The notes beneath the pieces are model-generated. The model did not search any database, was not told where the DNA came from, and saw nothing but the letters and a program-made list of their open reading frames with translations. A stretch of DNA of 64,000 nt from an uncultured Brevibacillus sp. GTDB lineage: Bacteria > Bacillota > Bacilli > Brevibacillales > Brevibacillaceae. The DNA lies in the NCBI RefSeq assembly GCF_947502445.1, contig NZ_CANMZW010000014.1:60755-124754 (forward strand). Direction: 5' to 3'. A program made the translations under genes and the position numbers. The number at the start of each line of letters is the position of its first letter. Within the stretch, counting starts at the first letter, position 1. This document shows positions 26,659 to 36,460 of this stretch, one piece after another.

Positions 26659-28338
26659 ATGAGGAAAGCGCCAAAAGTTTTAAAACTTCTCAGTACGCTG
26701 ACGCTAATGGTCAGTCTGGCATTGGCTGGATGCAGCAGCCAACCGTCAGCAACTAGCAAGCCAGCGGACAACAATCAATCACCGCAAGCGACACAGGAGG
26801 CACCGAAAGAGAATAGCAACGCAAATGCCATCTTGCGGTCTAACCTGAAAACAGAACCGGTCTCTCTTGATCCACCAAAAGCGTATGATCCAGTAGCGTT
26901 CGAGGTGCTGTACAACGTGCTGGAGGGTCTCGTGCGATTGGATGAAAACCATATGACTCAACCGGCGATCGCTGAGAAATGGGAGATTTCCGAAGGCGGC
27001 AAGAAATATACGTTCAAGCTGCGGGACAGCAAATGGTCCAATGGCGACCCAGTAACCGCCCACGACTTCGAATTAGCTTGGAAACGCATGGTCGATCCGA
27101 AAAACGCCTTTCCGGCAGCATTTCTTGCATATGTGATCGAGGGCGCCGAAAAGTTCAACAAAGGCGAAGGCACCGCTGATGATGTGAAGGTAAAAGCTCT
27201 TGATGACAAAACGCTGGAAGTGACACTGAAAGCACCGACAGGCTACTTTCTGAGCCTGGTGGCAACACCGGTATTCTACCCTGTAAACAAAAAGACCGTA
27301 GAAGCCAATCCAAACTGGTCTGCCGATGCATCCACAATCATCTCCAATGGACCATTTACGCTTACGGAGTGGACCCACGACCAATCGATAAAAGCGATAA
27401 AAAATGAAAATTACTGGGATAAGGATAAAGTCAAGCTGGCGGGCATCAACTGGGCGATGATTAATGACGAGAATACGCAGTTCCAAATGTTCCAGACAGG
27501 CGAGCTCGATAACATTGAAACCGTGCCGAAGGATTCAAAAGAAAAGCTGCTAGCATCTGGTGAAGCCAAAATTGCGCCAGAAGCAGCAACTAGCTTCTAT
27601 CGTCTCAACACAGCCATGCCGCCATTCACCAACAAAAACGTTCGCAAGGCGTTTGCGCTTGCGGTAAACCGTCAGCTGCTCATCGACAAGGTGACGCAAG
27701 GCAAGCAGGTGCCGGCCATGGGCATCGTGCCGGTTGGCTTCCCTGAGCCGGATGGCAAAGACTTCCGTCAGGTAGGCGGAGAGCTCTTCAAGGACAACGA
27801 TTTGGAACAGGCAAAAGCACTCTTAGCACAAGGCATGCAAGAAGAGGGCTGGACCACGCTGCCGGAAGTGACACTCACTTATGATACGAACGCTTTGAAC
27901 AAGACAGTCGCACAAGTATTGCAAGAAATGTTCAAGAAAAATCTAGGCGTAGACGTGAAGCTGGATAGCCGTGAGTGGAAAGTATTCCTCGATGAGCAGC
28001 GTGCGAGCAAACATCAAATGTCGCTCTCCACGTTCTATGCGGACTATGCAGACCCACTCAACTTTATCGAGATTTTTCAGACAGGTCATCCTGGCAATCG
28101 GATTAACTACAGCAACAAGGCATTCGATGAATTGATTCAAAAAGCGAGCGTGGAACCGGATGAGAAAACGCGTTTTTCCCTGATGCATGATGCAGAGAAG
28201 ATGTTCTTTGACGATATGCCCGTGTTGCCGCTTTACTACAGTACCAAGGCATACATGGAGCAGCCGAACGTAAAAGGCATCCTGCGTCATCCTGCAGCAC
28301 TGATGGATTACAAAACAGTGGAGATCACGCCTAAGTAA
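26659..28338 (+). CDS. Orphan oligopeptide-binding lipoprotein, OppA-like (family 5)
   Basis: 559 residues from ATG 26659 behind AAGGGGG. Lipobox L-A-G-C with Cys25. The OppA/DppE type is indicated by E-P-V-S-L-D-P-P-K-A-Y near 71, T-F-K-L-R-D-S-K-W-S-N-G-D-P-V-T-A near 116 and N-V-R-K-A-F-A-L-A-V-N-R near 327. No permease or ATPase genes follow; instead comes a destroyed M24 peptidase gene. It may share the importer encoded at 32450-36334 or another one elsewhere. Confidence 0.88.
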   Translation: MRKAPKVLKLLSTLTLMVSLALAGCSSQPSATSKPADNNQSPQATQEAPKENSNANAILRSNLKTEPVSLDPPKAYDPVAFEVLYNVLEGLVRLDENHMTQPAIAEKWEISEGGKKYTFKLRDSKWSNGDPVTAHDFELAWKRMVDPKNAFPAAFLAYVIEGAEKFNKGEGTADDVKVKALDDKTLEVTLKAPTGYFLSLVATPVFYPVNKKTVEANPNWSADASTIISNGPFTLTEWTHDQSIKAIKNENYWDKDKVKLAGINWAMINDENTQFQMFQTGELDNIETVPKDSKEKLLASGEAKIAPEAATSFYRLNTAMPPFTNKNVRKAFALAVNRQLLIDKVTQGKQVPAMGIVPVGFPEPDGKDFRQVGGELFKDNDLEQAKALLAQGMQEEGWTTLPEVTLTYDTNALNKTVAQVLQEMFKKNLGVDVKLDSREWKVFLDEQRASKHQMSLSTFYADYADPLNFIEIFQTGHPGNRINYSNKAFDELIQKASVEPDEKTRFSLMHDAEKMFFDDMPVLPLYYSTKAYMEQPNVKGILRHPAALMDYKTVEITPK

Positions 28339-28399
28339 GCCCAATCATGGCTAATCATCAAGGGATAGGAAAGCACAACAATAGGGAAAGGTGTGTTGA

Positions 28400-28668
28400 G
28401 TGTCCGTGAATGAGCGCCTGGAAAAACTGTACGCTTATATGGAACAAAGCGGTGTGGATGCCATGCTGATCACTCTACCAAAGCATATTTATTACCTGAC
28501 TGGCTTTCTCAATGAGCCGAACAAGCGGTTTAATGGTTCACGATTGAGCCAGGGATCTATATACCACAATTTGCCGGAGTTCGCATCGAGGATAATGTGT
28601 GGGTAACCGAGGATGGTGCCGAGGTGCTGACGTCCTATCCGAAAGAGCTGAAAATAATCGGTGTTTAG
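28400..28668 (+). pseudogene. M24 (Xaa-Pro peptidase family) gene with internal deletion
   Basis: GTG 28400 opens a normal M24 N-terminus (residues 1-47, with I-T-L-P-K-H-I-Y-Y-L-T-G-F). From about 28540 the bases encode, in a different frame, the canonical M24 C-terminus: [10 protein letters not shown], then G-V-R-I-E-D, ending in [10 protein letters not shown] and TAG 28666. About 290 codons in between are missing. The C-terminal piece keeps both metal-binding Glu residues, so the intact ancestor was probably a true metallopeptidase. It lies directly behind the orphan binding protein. Confidence 0.85.
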
Positions 28669-28693
28669 ATAACAGCAGTAATCCTTATTGATA

Positions 28694-28815
28694 TGCACCC
28701 CTTAAAGTAGACATTGGAAAACCCTACGGTTTACCGATGGAGAAACTTTGAGGGGTGCTTTGTTATGCCCACAAAGAAAAGGCAGAAGATTACGACGTAT
28801 GAGAGTGCAGTATAA
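28694..28815 (+). mobile_element. Remnant resembling an IS3-family left end and orfA start
   Basis: Starts TGCACCCCTTAAAGTAGACA, resembling terminal sequences of IS3-family elements. An internal inverted arm (ACTTTGAGGGGTGC) leads to ATG 28765, which encodes only M-P-T-K-K-R-Q-K-I-T-T-Y-E before an early stop. There is no transposase body. It lies 25 bp after the end of the deleted M24 gene, which is consistent with the deletion having involved the element. Confidence 0.5.
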
Positions 28816-28960
28816 GGATAGAAAAAGAGTCTCAACTTTGGTAGTGTTAATGACAACCCATTCGTACAAATAGTACTCCAACTCTATGAATTCCAGTGCA
28901 CGCATACTGATGCTTCCTAAAATATATAGAAACAACGACGAAAAACCGGGGTGAAAAGTC

Positions 28961-30514
28961 ATGATTACGGTTCGAATGCTTCGTGAAGTCTTGACAAACG
29001 CAGGGATTACACTCGTGGCAGGGGAGGGGGGACTCGACAACGCGATTGAATACTTAACCGTGCAAGAATTCTTTTTAAAAAGCTCCAGATTAAAGAAGAA
29101 CGGCTTTATCATGGGGACTTTTAATTCCATTCCAAATAATCAAGAGCTTGAACTTCTTGCACACTTGCGGTGGTACGCGGAATCGAACGTAAGTGGTATC
29201 GGCTATCACACGGTGTTTCAACGTGATATCCCAATCGAGCTGATCAACTTCGCGAATCAGGAGAACATTCCCGTATTTAGCATTCCAACTGACGTGCCTT
29301 ACTATTATTTATTCGAGCAGTTCAACGAGCTCGTTTACCGGGAAAATATGAGATTGAAAGACAAAACAGACAACTTGAATAAAAGTATGATGGAAGCTCT
29401 TGTACTGGAAAAGGAATCCCATTTTATTATTCAAGAATTTGGCAAGTATCTTCAAGTACCAGTCATGTACTTGGATCCAGAACTGCGTGTCGTATCTTTA
29501 TGGGCAGGTTCCCTTTCACGTACAGATATAAAAGAGTGGCTGGAAGATGTGAAAGAACATTATGCTAAGGCACTGCAAAACATCCAGCGTGATAACAAAT
29601 ACTCAGAAATAACGGTATTCGAAAAAGCTAGGCATCTTCAATCCGTTTTCATCGTTCCGCTTCAAAGCAAATTGAACTTTTTTGGTTTTTTAGTGTTTGG
29701 CGCCCAATGTATTAGCGTCCCTTTTCTAGAAACTGTGACAAATAATACTTCTACAGCATTAATTCTTGATGCCATTCGAAAAAATCAAATCCGTGAATTT
29801 CAAAAAACGAAGGACATCAGGTTGTTTGAGGATATTTTCTACAATAATAATCCCGCAGCCATATCTCTTCAAAATTTTTATTTCGATGTGACGAGACTAA
29901 ATCATGTTTTAATTGCTGAACCAAAGTCTGGTAAAAACGTAAAGAACTGTTATCAATGGATTTTCGATCAACTAGATGGAGATCCTGACTGTTTATTATG
30001 GATTTCTGATAAAAAAATAATTGGAATTCTCCCATTCATTCCAAATCGTATTCTCCAATATGAAAGTACGGATTTTCATATTGGTGTAAGTGGAAACATC
30101 GCTGATTTAAACGTTAATAATATTAAAAAATTATTTGATCAAGCCAAGATATCGCTGCATTTCGCTAAACTCGAGCAAAAAACGAGTATCTCCTGGGATA
30201 ACCTTGGCATTCAAAAAATCATCTATTTAATCACTGAATCCGATTTACTTCAGGATAACTATTTGGCAGTACTACAGCCATTGATAGAATATGATGATTC
30301 ACGTCATGCGAATCTGTTGGAAACACTCGATGTTTATTTAAGTAACTTTTTCAATTTAAAGGACAGTGGGGATCAACTCCATTTGCATCCAAACACCGTT
30401 AAATATCGAATCAATAAAGTGGAAGAAATTCTAGACATTCGTGTAACCGATCCTCTTCATTATATGAATTTGAAGTTAGCGTTAACTTGCTATCATTACT
30501 TGAAATCGAAATAG
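28961..30514 (+). CDS. PucR-family transcriptional regulator
   Basis: 517 residues. An N-terminal PucR-like ligand domain (about 1-125, M-I-T-V-R-M-L-R-E-V-L), a central GAF-like/GGDEF-like region, and a C-terminal PucR helix-turn-helix with L-H-L-H-P-N-T-V-K-Y-R-I-N-K-V-E-E-I-L near 470-490. Founding members control purine degradation, but many relatives control amino-acid or peptide use. It is monocistronic with its own terminator and lies directly upstream of the second peptide-importer operon on the same strand, which is its likely target. Confidence 0.88.
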   Translation: MITVRMLREVLTNAGITLVAGEGGLDNAIEYLTVQEFFLKSSRLKKNGFIMGTFNSIPNNQELELLAHLRWYAESNVSGIGYHTVFQRDIPIELINFANQENIPVFSIPTDVPYYYLFEQFNELVYRENMRLKDKTDNLNKSMMEALVLEKESHFIIQEFGKYLQVPVMYLDPELRVVSLWAGSLSRTDIKEWLEDVKEHYAKALQNIQRDNKYSEITVFEKARHLQSVFIVPLQSKLNFFGFLVFGAQCISVPFLETVTNNTSTALILDAIRKNQIREFQKTKDIRLFEDIFYNNNPAAISLQNFYFDVTRLNHVLIAEPKSGKNVKNCYQWIFDQLDGDPDCLLWISDKKIIGILPFIPNRILQYESTDFHIGVSGNIADLNVNNIKKLFDQAKISLHFAKLEQKTSISWDNLGIQKIIYLITESDLLQDNYLAVLQPLIEYDDSRHANLLETLDVYLSNFFNLKDSGDQLHLHPNTVKYRINKVEEILDIRVTDPLHYMNLKLALTCYHYLKSK

Positions 30515-30521
30515 TAATCAT

Positions 30522-30549
30522 GATCCCTCTGAAAATGAGGGATTTTTTG
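30522..30549 (+). terminator. Terminator of the pucR-like gene
   Basis: ATCCCTC / GAGGGAT with a seven-base loop and six T. Confidence 0.9.
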
Positions 30550-30611
30550 TTGTGCAGCGCAATTTTTGAACATTTTTTTGTAGGTGAGAGCTAATGACTA
30601 CAATTCATTAA

Positions 30612-30641
30612 TTGTCGTACTATTTTAATGAAATTTACAAT
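30612..30641 (+). promoter_or_regulatory. Probable promoter of the second peptide-importer operon
   Basis: TTGTCG (30612-30617), 18 bp, TACAAT (30636-30641). A small dyad, CAATT-CATT-AATTG (30601-30614), overlaps the -35 and could be an operator. The 170-base leader before ATG 30814 shows no clear structure. Confidence 0.45.
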
Positions 30642-30813
30642 CATTAAACTATAAAAGGGGTTGCGTGATTTGGACAAGGGGGTTGAAGGGGTGCATTCAC
30701 CATTTTCAGAGTATTAAATGATTCCTGATTATTACAACGGAAGGGAGCTCTGCCTGACCTTCGAATCACACCCTCAGCAAATATATGCACATGTTAATGG
30801 GAGGCAAGAATTA

Positions 30814-32367
30814 ATGAGGAAAAATACTCTTTTTTCGGTCATGTTAGTAGTAGCCACATTTCTCTCAGCTGCTTGCACGCCGGGAACCGCAGGAACCGCT
30901 GAAACATCAGGAACAACGGTGAATCAAACGGCGCAAGAGAATAAAAACGACGTGGTGATAGGCTTTAACGGAGATGCCGTCACGATGTTAGCGAATACAG
31001 ACGTCAATTCATTTACGGACTTCCAAATTAGAAATATTTACGATCCATTAATTGATAGAGACGAGCAAGGCAAACTTATCCCTGCACTTGCGACTGAATG
31101 GAAGCAAACGAACGACTTGACTTGGGAAATAACTCTACGTGATGACGTAACTTTCCATAATGGAGAACCGTTCAACGCAGAAGCAGTGAAATACAACATT
31201 GATTACATTTTAGATGAGAAAAACAACTCCTTTTATCGTTCCAGATGGACAAACATCCAAGAAGCAAAAGTGATGGATAAGAATAAATTGCAAATAATTA
31301 CGAAGCAGCCCTTTCCGGATTTGGGTTGGAGGCTTTCGGAAGATTTGTTGATCATGGAACCGAGCCATATTAAAAAAGTAGGCTTAAAAGCAGCCGCCGA
31401 AAATCCAGTAGGTACTGGAGCGTATAAATTTGACAAATGGGAAAGACATCAATATTTAAAGCTTGTTTCAAACGAAAATTACTGGAAGGGAAAACCTTCG
31501 ATCAATCAGGTAACGTTTAAGTACATTCCTGAATTTAGTGGTAGACTCGCAGCGTTTTTAAGCGGGGAAGTAGATTTAATCGGCAACGTTCCTGTTGAAT
31601 CGATCGATGCAATCAAAAAAGATACAAAATCGAAAATTGAGTCAGTGAGTACAATAAATATCGTTTATGTTGCGCTGAATACGTTTTACGATGGGCCTTT
31701 GAAAGACAAAAAAGTTCGTCAAGCGATTAATTATGCGGTCGATGTCGATGAGTTATTGAACAGCATTAACGGTGGATATGGCACAAAAATGACTGGCCCA
31801 TTATCAAAGGGCAATCAAGATTATACGGAAACGACAGGCTACGTGTATGATCCCAATAAAGCAATTGCATTATTAGCAGAAGCTGGCTATAAACCATCCG
31901 ATCTTACTCTACAACTGGATGTTTCAGAAACTTCTGACCCGATAGGACTTTCGGTAACGCAGGCAATTGCTTCACAGCTCGATAGAATTGGAGTTAAGGT
32001 GTCCATTCAAAACAATGAATGGGGTAATCATTTAGCTAAAATTCGCCAGAGAGAAATGAAGGATATGTATTATCTAGGCTATACGAATTTATTCACTGCC
32101 CAAAATACGCTGGAAAGCCTGTTTGTGAAAGACGCCCCTTACAGTTCTTTCTATAATGCAGAAGTAGAAGAAATGATAAACAAAGCCATATCGACAACTG
32201 ATCAGTCAGCAAGGAAAAAATTATACGATGAAATCCAACATCGCTTAGTGGATGAAGCAGCATGGATACCACTGTGGCAGCGCGAGGCAACATATGCATT
32301 AGCTAAAGAATTGAAGTTTAAGCCCCGGGTTGACTCAAGATTGTATGCCTTCGATATGAGTTGGTAA
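30814..32367 (+). CDS. Family-5 extracellular solute-binding lipoprotein (peptide importer 2)
   Basis: 517 residues from ATG 30814, with GGGAGG ten bases upstream. Lipobox L-S-A-A-C with Cys21, then a Gly/Thr-rich linker. SBP_bac_5 features: W-E-I-T-L-R-D-D-V-T-F-H-N-G-E-P-F-N-A near 105 and D-K-K-V-R-Q-A-I-N-Y-A-V-D near 298. It starts an operon with two permeases, two ATPases, an S9 peptidase and an M24 protein, so the ligand is probably a peptide. Confidence 0.9.
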   Translation: MRKNTLFSVMLVVATFLSAACTPGTAGTAETSGTTVNQTAQENKNDVVIGFNGDAVTMLANTDVNSFTDFQIRNIYDPLIDRDEQGKLIPALATEWKQTNDLTWEITLRDDVTFHNGEPFNAEAVKYNIDYILDEKNNSFYRSRWTNIQEAKVMDKNKLQIITKQPFPDLGWRLSEDLLIMEPSHIKKVGLKAAAENPVGTGAYKFDKWERHQYLKLVSNENYWKGKPSINQVTFKYIPEFSGRLAAFLSGEVDLIGNVPVESIDAIKKDTKSKIESVSTINIVYVALNTFYDGPLKDKKVRQAINYAVDVDELLNSINGGYGTKMTGPLSKGNQDYTETTGYVYDPNKAIALLAEAGYKPSDLTLQLDVSETSDPIGLSVTQAIASQLDRIGVKVSIQNNEWGNHLAKIRQREMKDMYYLGYTNLFTAQNTLESLFVKDAPYSSFYNAEVEEMINKAISTTDQSARKKLYDEIQHRLVDEAAWIPLWQREATYALAKELKFKPRVDSRLYAFDMSW

Positions 32368-32449
32368 AAGACCTGTAGGCAGTCCGTACATCGGAGGATA
32401 GGATAGCATCTACCTATCCTCCGATTACATCAGTAGAGGGGGCTAACGG

Positions 32450-33364
32450 ATGCTTGATTTTGTTTTAAAAAGAACGTTACAGATGGTTTTAGTTACTTTT
32501 TTAGCTCTTACGGCGATTTTTTTCTTGGTGCGATTAGCGGGAGATCCCACAGCGCTTTTTCTGCCACCGGATGCCCCAAAGAGTCAATTGGAAGAATTCA
32601 GGCATGCCCTCGGATTTGATCGCCCTGTTTATGTTCAATACACCGATTTTGTATGGAATGCGATCAAAGGAGATTTTGGCGAGTCGTTAAGTACACGACA
32701 GGATGCCCTTAGTATGGTGTTGGCCCGTGTACCTGCTACCTTTCAACTTGCTTTTTCAGCACTGGGTTTATCGCTGCTTATCGCCATTCCCATTGGGATT
32801 CTGTCTGCTTATAAAAGAAACTCGATCTTTGACCGAATTGGGGTTGCTTTTACCGTAGTGGGTCAAGCAGTACCAGGGTTTTGGTTGGGGCTAATTCTCA
32901 TTTATATTTTTGCAGCCAGCTTACATTTGCTTCCTTCTGGTGGTGGCGGATCTATTATGCATATGATCCTGCCCACAGTTACTCTCGCTTCGTATAGTGT
33001 TGCCAGATTTGCCCGTTTTACTAGATCCACTACGTTAGACATTTTGAGTAAGGATTATATCAGAACGGCGAAAGCTTCGGGAGTTTCCGTTACAAGAATT
33101 CTTTTCCGTTATACATTAAAGAATTCACTCATTCCCGTGATTACGTTAGTTGCGCTAGATTTAGGTGCATTATTAGGAGGCGCAGTTATTATCGAAACGG
33201 TTTTTTCTTGGCCAGGAATCGGCAGGCTTATGCTGGAGTCACTATTGAGAAGGGATTTTTCCGTGGTTATGGCTGGAGTCTTTTTCGTAGCTGTGATTTA
33301 TTCCGTCTTAAATTTCATAGCTGATCTTTTATATGCTCTCGTCAATCCACAAATCCGTTATTAA
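32450..33364 (+). CDS. Dipeptide-type ABC permease, DppB-like (importer 2)
   Basis: 304 residues, six predicted helices, with F-F-L-V-R-L-A-G-D-P-T near residue 24, F-W-L-G-L mid-protein, the EAA-like loop R-T-A-K-A-S-G, and a terminal N-P-Q-I-R-Y. GGGGG lies upstream of ATG 32450. Follows the binding-protein gene by 82 bp. Confidence 0.9.
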   Translation: MLDFVLKRTLQMVLVTFLALTAIFFLVRLAGDPTALFLPPDAPKSQLEEFRHALGFDRPVYVQYTDFVWNAIKGDFGESLSTRQDALSMVLARVPATFQLAFSALGLSLLIAIPIGILSAYKRNSIFDRIGVAFTVVGQAVPGFWLGLILIYIFAASLHLLPSGGGGSIMHMILPTVTLASYSVARFARFTRSTTLDILSKDYIRTAKASGVSVTRILFRYTLKNSLIPVITLVALDLGALLGGAVIIETVFSWPGIGRLMLESLLRRDFSVVMAGVFFVAVIYSVLNFIADLLYALVNPQIRY

Positions 33365-33384
33365 CTACAGAAAGGAGAACGACC

Positions 33385-34290
33385 ATGGCACAGGCTGAGA
33401 CGGGTATGCATCCAGTCATTCGAGGGGAAACAGCAGCAAAGAAAAAAAGTAGGATTGTTCAGTTTGCTAGATTGCTCATGAAAAGTCCTACCGGTATGAT
33501 TGGATTCCTGATCATTCTCGGATTTGTATTTTTCGGAGTAGCAGGCGCATGGGTATCTCCGTATGATCCGACTCACACAGAGTTTAGTAAAAAACTTTTA
33601 CCACCAATGACGGATGGCCATATTCTTGGAACAGATCAACTAGGCAGGGATATGCTCAGCAGAATCATTCATGGTACTCAGATTTCATTAATCATTGGCG
33701 TAACCACTGTTTTTTTTGCTGGAACAATCGGGACGGTTATTGGCATTATTACGGGATACTTTCGAGGATGGATAGACACCGTTTTAATGCGAGTCGTCGA
33801 TGTTCAATTGAGCTTTCCTTTTATCTTGTTAGTTCTGATTATTAACGCTGTGATTGGAGCAGGCTTACGAAACATTATTATTTCTTTGGTGATTGCAGGC
33901 TGGGTAGTATATGCCAGAATCGTTCGAAGTGAAGTATTGGCATTGCGTGAGAAGGAGTTTATCTTATCTTGTGAAGCAACGGGTGTCCCACGTTGGGAAA
34001 TCATACTGAAGCATATTCTACCTAATTTGCTGACTCCAATCATCATTCTATCGTCTCTGCAAGTCGCAACTTTTATTATCGCGGAAGCCTCCATCAGTTT
34101 TCTAGGATTTGGCGTTCAACCACCTCAACCTGCGTGGGGAAATATGTTAAGCGAGGGGAAAAACTACATCTTTAGTTCCTGGTGGTTAATCACCTTTCCT
34201 GGCCTCGCTATTGTTTTCGTGTCTTTGGGGGTTAACTTTTTTGGTGATTGGTTACGGGATGTACTGGATCCCCAGTTAAAGGGAAAATAA
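33385..34290 (+). CDS. Dipeptide-type ABC permease, DppC-like (importer 2)
   Basis: 301 residues, the normal length for this family, with Y-D-P near 59 and the H-I-L-G-T-D-Q-L-G-R-D-M-L-S-R signature near 78, so only about 20 residues separate the two. This is a useful contrast to the enlarged DppC-like protein at 19372. EAA loop and L-D-P-Q-L-K-G-K end are present. AAAGGAG precedes ATG 33385. Confidence 0.9.
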   Translation: MAQAETGMHPVIRGETAAKKKSRIVQFARLLMKSPTGMIGFLIILGFVFFGVAGAWVSPYDPTHTEFSKKLLPPMTDGHILGTDQLGRDMLSRIIHGTQISLIIGVTTVFFAGTIGTVIGIITGYFRGWIDTVLMRVVDVQLSFPFILLVLIINAVIGAGLRNIIISLVIAGWVVYARIVRSEVLALREKEFILSCEATGVPRWEIILKHILPNLLTPIIILSSLQVATFIIAEASISFLGFGVQPPQPAWGNMLSEGKNYIFSSWWLITFPGLAIVFVSLGVNFFGDWLRDVLDPQLKGK

Positions 34291-34368
34291 GTGAAATGTT
34301 CATAACGATTGAAATTGCGTGTATGAAAAATACAATTCATCAGCTTGAATGATGGGAAGGAATTGGAG

Positions 34369-35394
34369 ATGTCGACGAATCGGACCCCTATTCTAGAGAT
34401 TCGCAACTTGAAGACGTATTTTGATACTGCCCACGGAGAAGTGAAAGCGGTTAATGGCATTGATCTAAAGATCTATGAAGGTGAAACAGTAGGAATTGTA
34501 GGTGAATCAGGCTGCGGTAAAAGTGTGACATCCTTATCAATCATGGGGTTGCTACCGAAGCCATTGGCGTCAATTAAAGAAGGCCATATTTATTTAGGTG
34601 ACAAGGACTTAACAAAATTGAAGGATAAGCAGATGAGAAAAATCAGAGGGAATGATATTGCCATGATTTTTCAAGAGCCGATGACATCGCTAAATCCCGT
34701 TTTTACCATCGGACAGCAATTAAGTGAACCGCTGAAACAACATACCAAGCTCGGCAAGAAAGAAATTAGAGAACGTATTATTGAAATGCTCAATTTAGTT
34801 GGGATACCAAGAGCTGAGGCTATTATCGATGAGTATCCCCATCAACTCTCCGGGGGAATGAGACAGAGGGTCATGATTTCCTTGGCCATGCTCTGTAAGC
34901 CTAAATTATTGATTGCTGACGAACCGACAACAGCGCTCGACGTTACCATACAAGCTCAAATTTTAGAGCTAATGAAAAAATTGAAAGCTGAGACGCAAAT
35001 GGGGATGCTTTTGATCACACATGACCTAGGTGTGGTTGCTGAAGTATGTGATCGGGTAGTGGTGATGTATGCTGGACAAGTTGTGGAGGATACGGATATC
35101 AACCGTTTGTTTGATTCTCCGCAGCATCCTTACACTCGGGGTTTGTTAAAATCTATGCCCAAGCATAATGCTAGGAAAAGTTTATTAAATACGATTTCTG
35201 GCAGCGTGCCCACTCCGAATGAACTGCCTGTAGGTTGTACCTTCGCTCCTCGTTGTCCTGACGCATTCGACAAATGCTGGGCAAAACGACCGTCTCTCTT
35301 TGATCTGGGAAACCAATTGAGTCGATGCTGGTTGCATGAAAAAGAAGACGCGGAGGGGGGTTCCCATGCAAACGAAGCCGTTACTCGAGATTAA
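34369..35394 (+). CDS. Dipeptide importer ATPase, DppD-like (importer 2)
   Basis: 341 residues from ATG 34369, chosen over an in-frame TTG at 34345 because GGAAGG (34355-34360) lies eight bases upstream. Walker A G-E-S-G-C-G-K-S, signature L-S-G-G-M-R-Q-R, Walker [10 protein letters not shown], and the C-terminal Cys motif C-T-F-A-P-R-C. Its 3' end overlaps the next gene by 29 bp. Confidence 0.92.
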   Translation: MSTNRTPILEIRNLKTYFDTAHGEVKAVNGIDLKIYEGETVGIVGESGCGKSVTSLSIMGLLPKPLASIKEGHIYLGDKDLTKLKDKQMRKIRGNDIAMIFQEPMTSLNPVFTIGQQLSEPLKQHTKLGKKEIRERIIEMLNLVGIPRAEAIIDEYPHQLSGGMRQRVMISLAMLCKPKLLIADEPTTALDVTIQAQILELMKKLKAETQMGMLLITHDLGVVAEVCDRVVVMYAGQVVEDTDINRLFDSPQHPYTRGLLKSMPKHNARKSLLNTISGSVPTPNELPVGCTFAPRCPDAFDKCWAKRPSLFDLGNQLSRCWLHEKEDAEGGSHANEAVTRD

Positions 35395-36334
35395 GCATCT
35401 AAAGAAATACTACAACATTGACCAAGGCTGGTTTAAACCAAACATAAGTGTCAAAGCAGTAGACGATGTGACATTTCAAGTCTACAAAGGGGAAACGTTC
35501 GGCTTAGTAGGAGAGAGTGGCTGTGGCAAGTCTACTACAGGAAGAACAATCCTTCGCTTAAATGAACCAACTTCTGGTGATATTCGGTTTGAGGGACAGG
35601 ATATCAGTCAGTTGCCTTACCCAGAAATGCGGAAGCTGAGAAGAAAAATGCAAATGGTTTTCCAGGATCCATACGCATCGCTTAACCCTAAAAAAACCAT
35701 TCGCCAAATATTGACGGAACCACTTCGCGTCCACGGATTATACACACCCGAAGAACGCGTGCAGAAAGCGCTTGAGATTTTGGAAATCGTTGGATTGTCA
35801 AAGTATCATTTGGATAGATATCCGCATGAATTTTCAGGGGGGCAACGCCAACGGATAGGGATCGCCCGCGCGGTGATTCTTCGCCCTGAATTAATCATTG
35901 CAGATGAACCGGTATCTGCCTTAGATCTCTCCATACAATCACAAGTGATTAATCTCTTGTTAAATCTGCAGAAAGAATTCAATTTGACCTATGTCTTTAT
36001 CTCTCATGATTTAGGCGTGGTGCAGCATATCACAGACAGGGTCGGCGTGATGTATTTAGGGAAAATTATTGAGCTTGCAAATACAGAAGATTTGTTCGCG
36101 GCTCCCAAACATCCTTATACCAAAGCGCTTATTTCAGCGGTACCTGTTTCCCATCCAAGTGAAAAAAAGGAACGTATCATTTTAACTGGAGATGTGCCAA
36201 GTCCAGTAAACCCTCCTGCTGGCTGCCCGTTTCATCCGCGTTGTCCCGAAGCGATGGATAAATGCAGGTCTGAAAAGCCACCTGTTGTTCAACTGGATAA
36301 TAATCACACAGTTCTGTGTCACTTGCTTGCGTGA
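35366..36334 (+). CDS. Dipeptide importer ATPase, DppF-like (importer 2)
   Basis: 322 residues from ATG 35366, immediately behind GGAGGGGGG and inside the end of the DppD-like gene. Walker [32 protein letters not shown], and the C-P-F-H-P-R-C motif. Completes importer 2. Confidence 0.92.
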   Translation: MQTKPLLEIKHLKKYYNIDQGWFKPNISVKAVDDVTFQVYKGETFGLVGESGCGKSTTGRTILRLNEPTSGDIRFEGQDISQLPYPEMRKLRRKMQMVFQDPYASLNPKKTIRQILTEPLRVHGLYTPEERVQKALEILEIVGLSKYHLDRYPHEFSGGQRQRIGIARAVILRPELIIADEPVSALDLSIQSQVINLLLNLQKEFNLTYVFISHDLGVVQHITDRVGVMYLGKIIELANTEDLFAAPKHPYTKALISAVPVSHPSEKKERIILTGDVPSPVNPPAGCPFHPRCPEAMDKCRSEKPPVVQLDNNHTVLCHLLA

Positions 36335-36460
36335 TAAAAGTAGGAGACAAAAAGCATTTTCACAAGAAAAAAATTGAGGCCAGACACGATTGGTCTAGAA
36401 AATTTCCATCTATGCTGATTCAAATAACATGTTTTGGAAGCAAGAACGGGGGTTAGCAAA

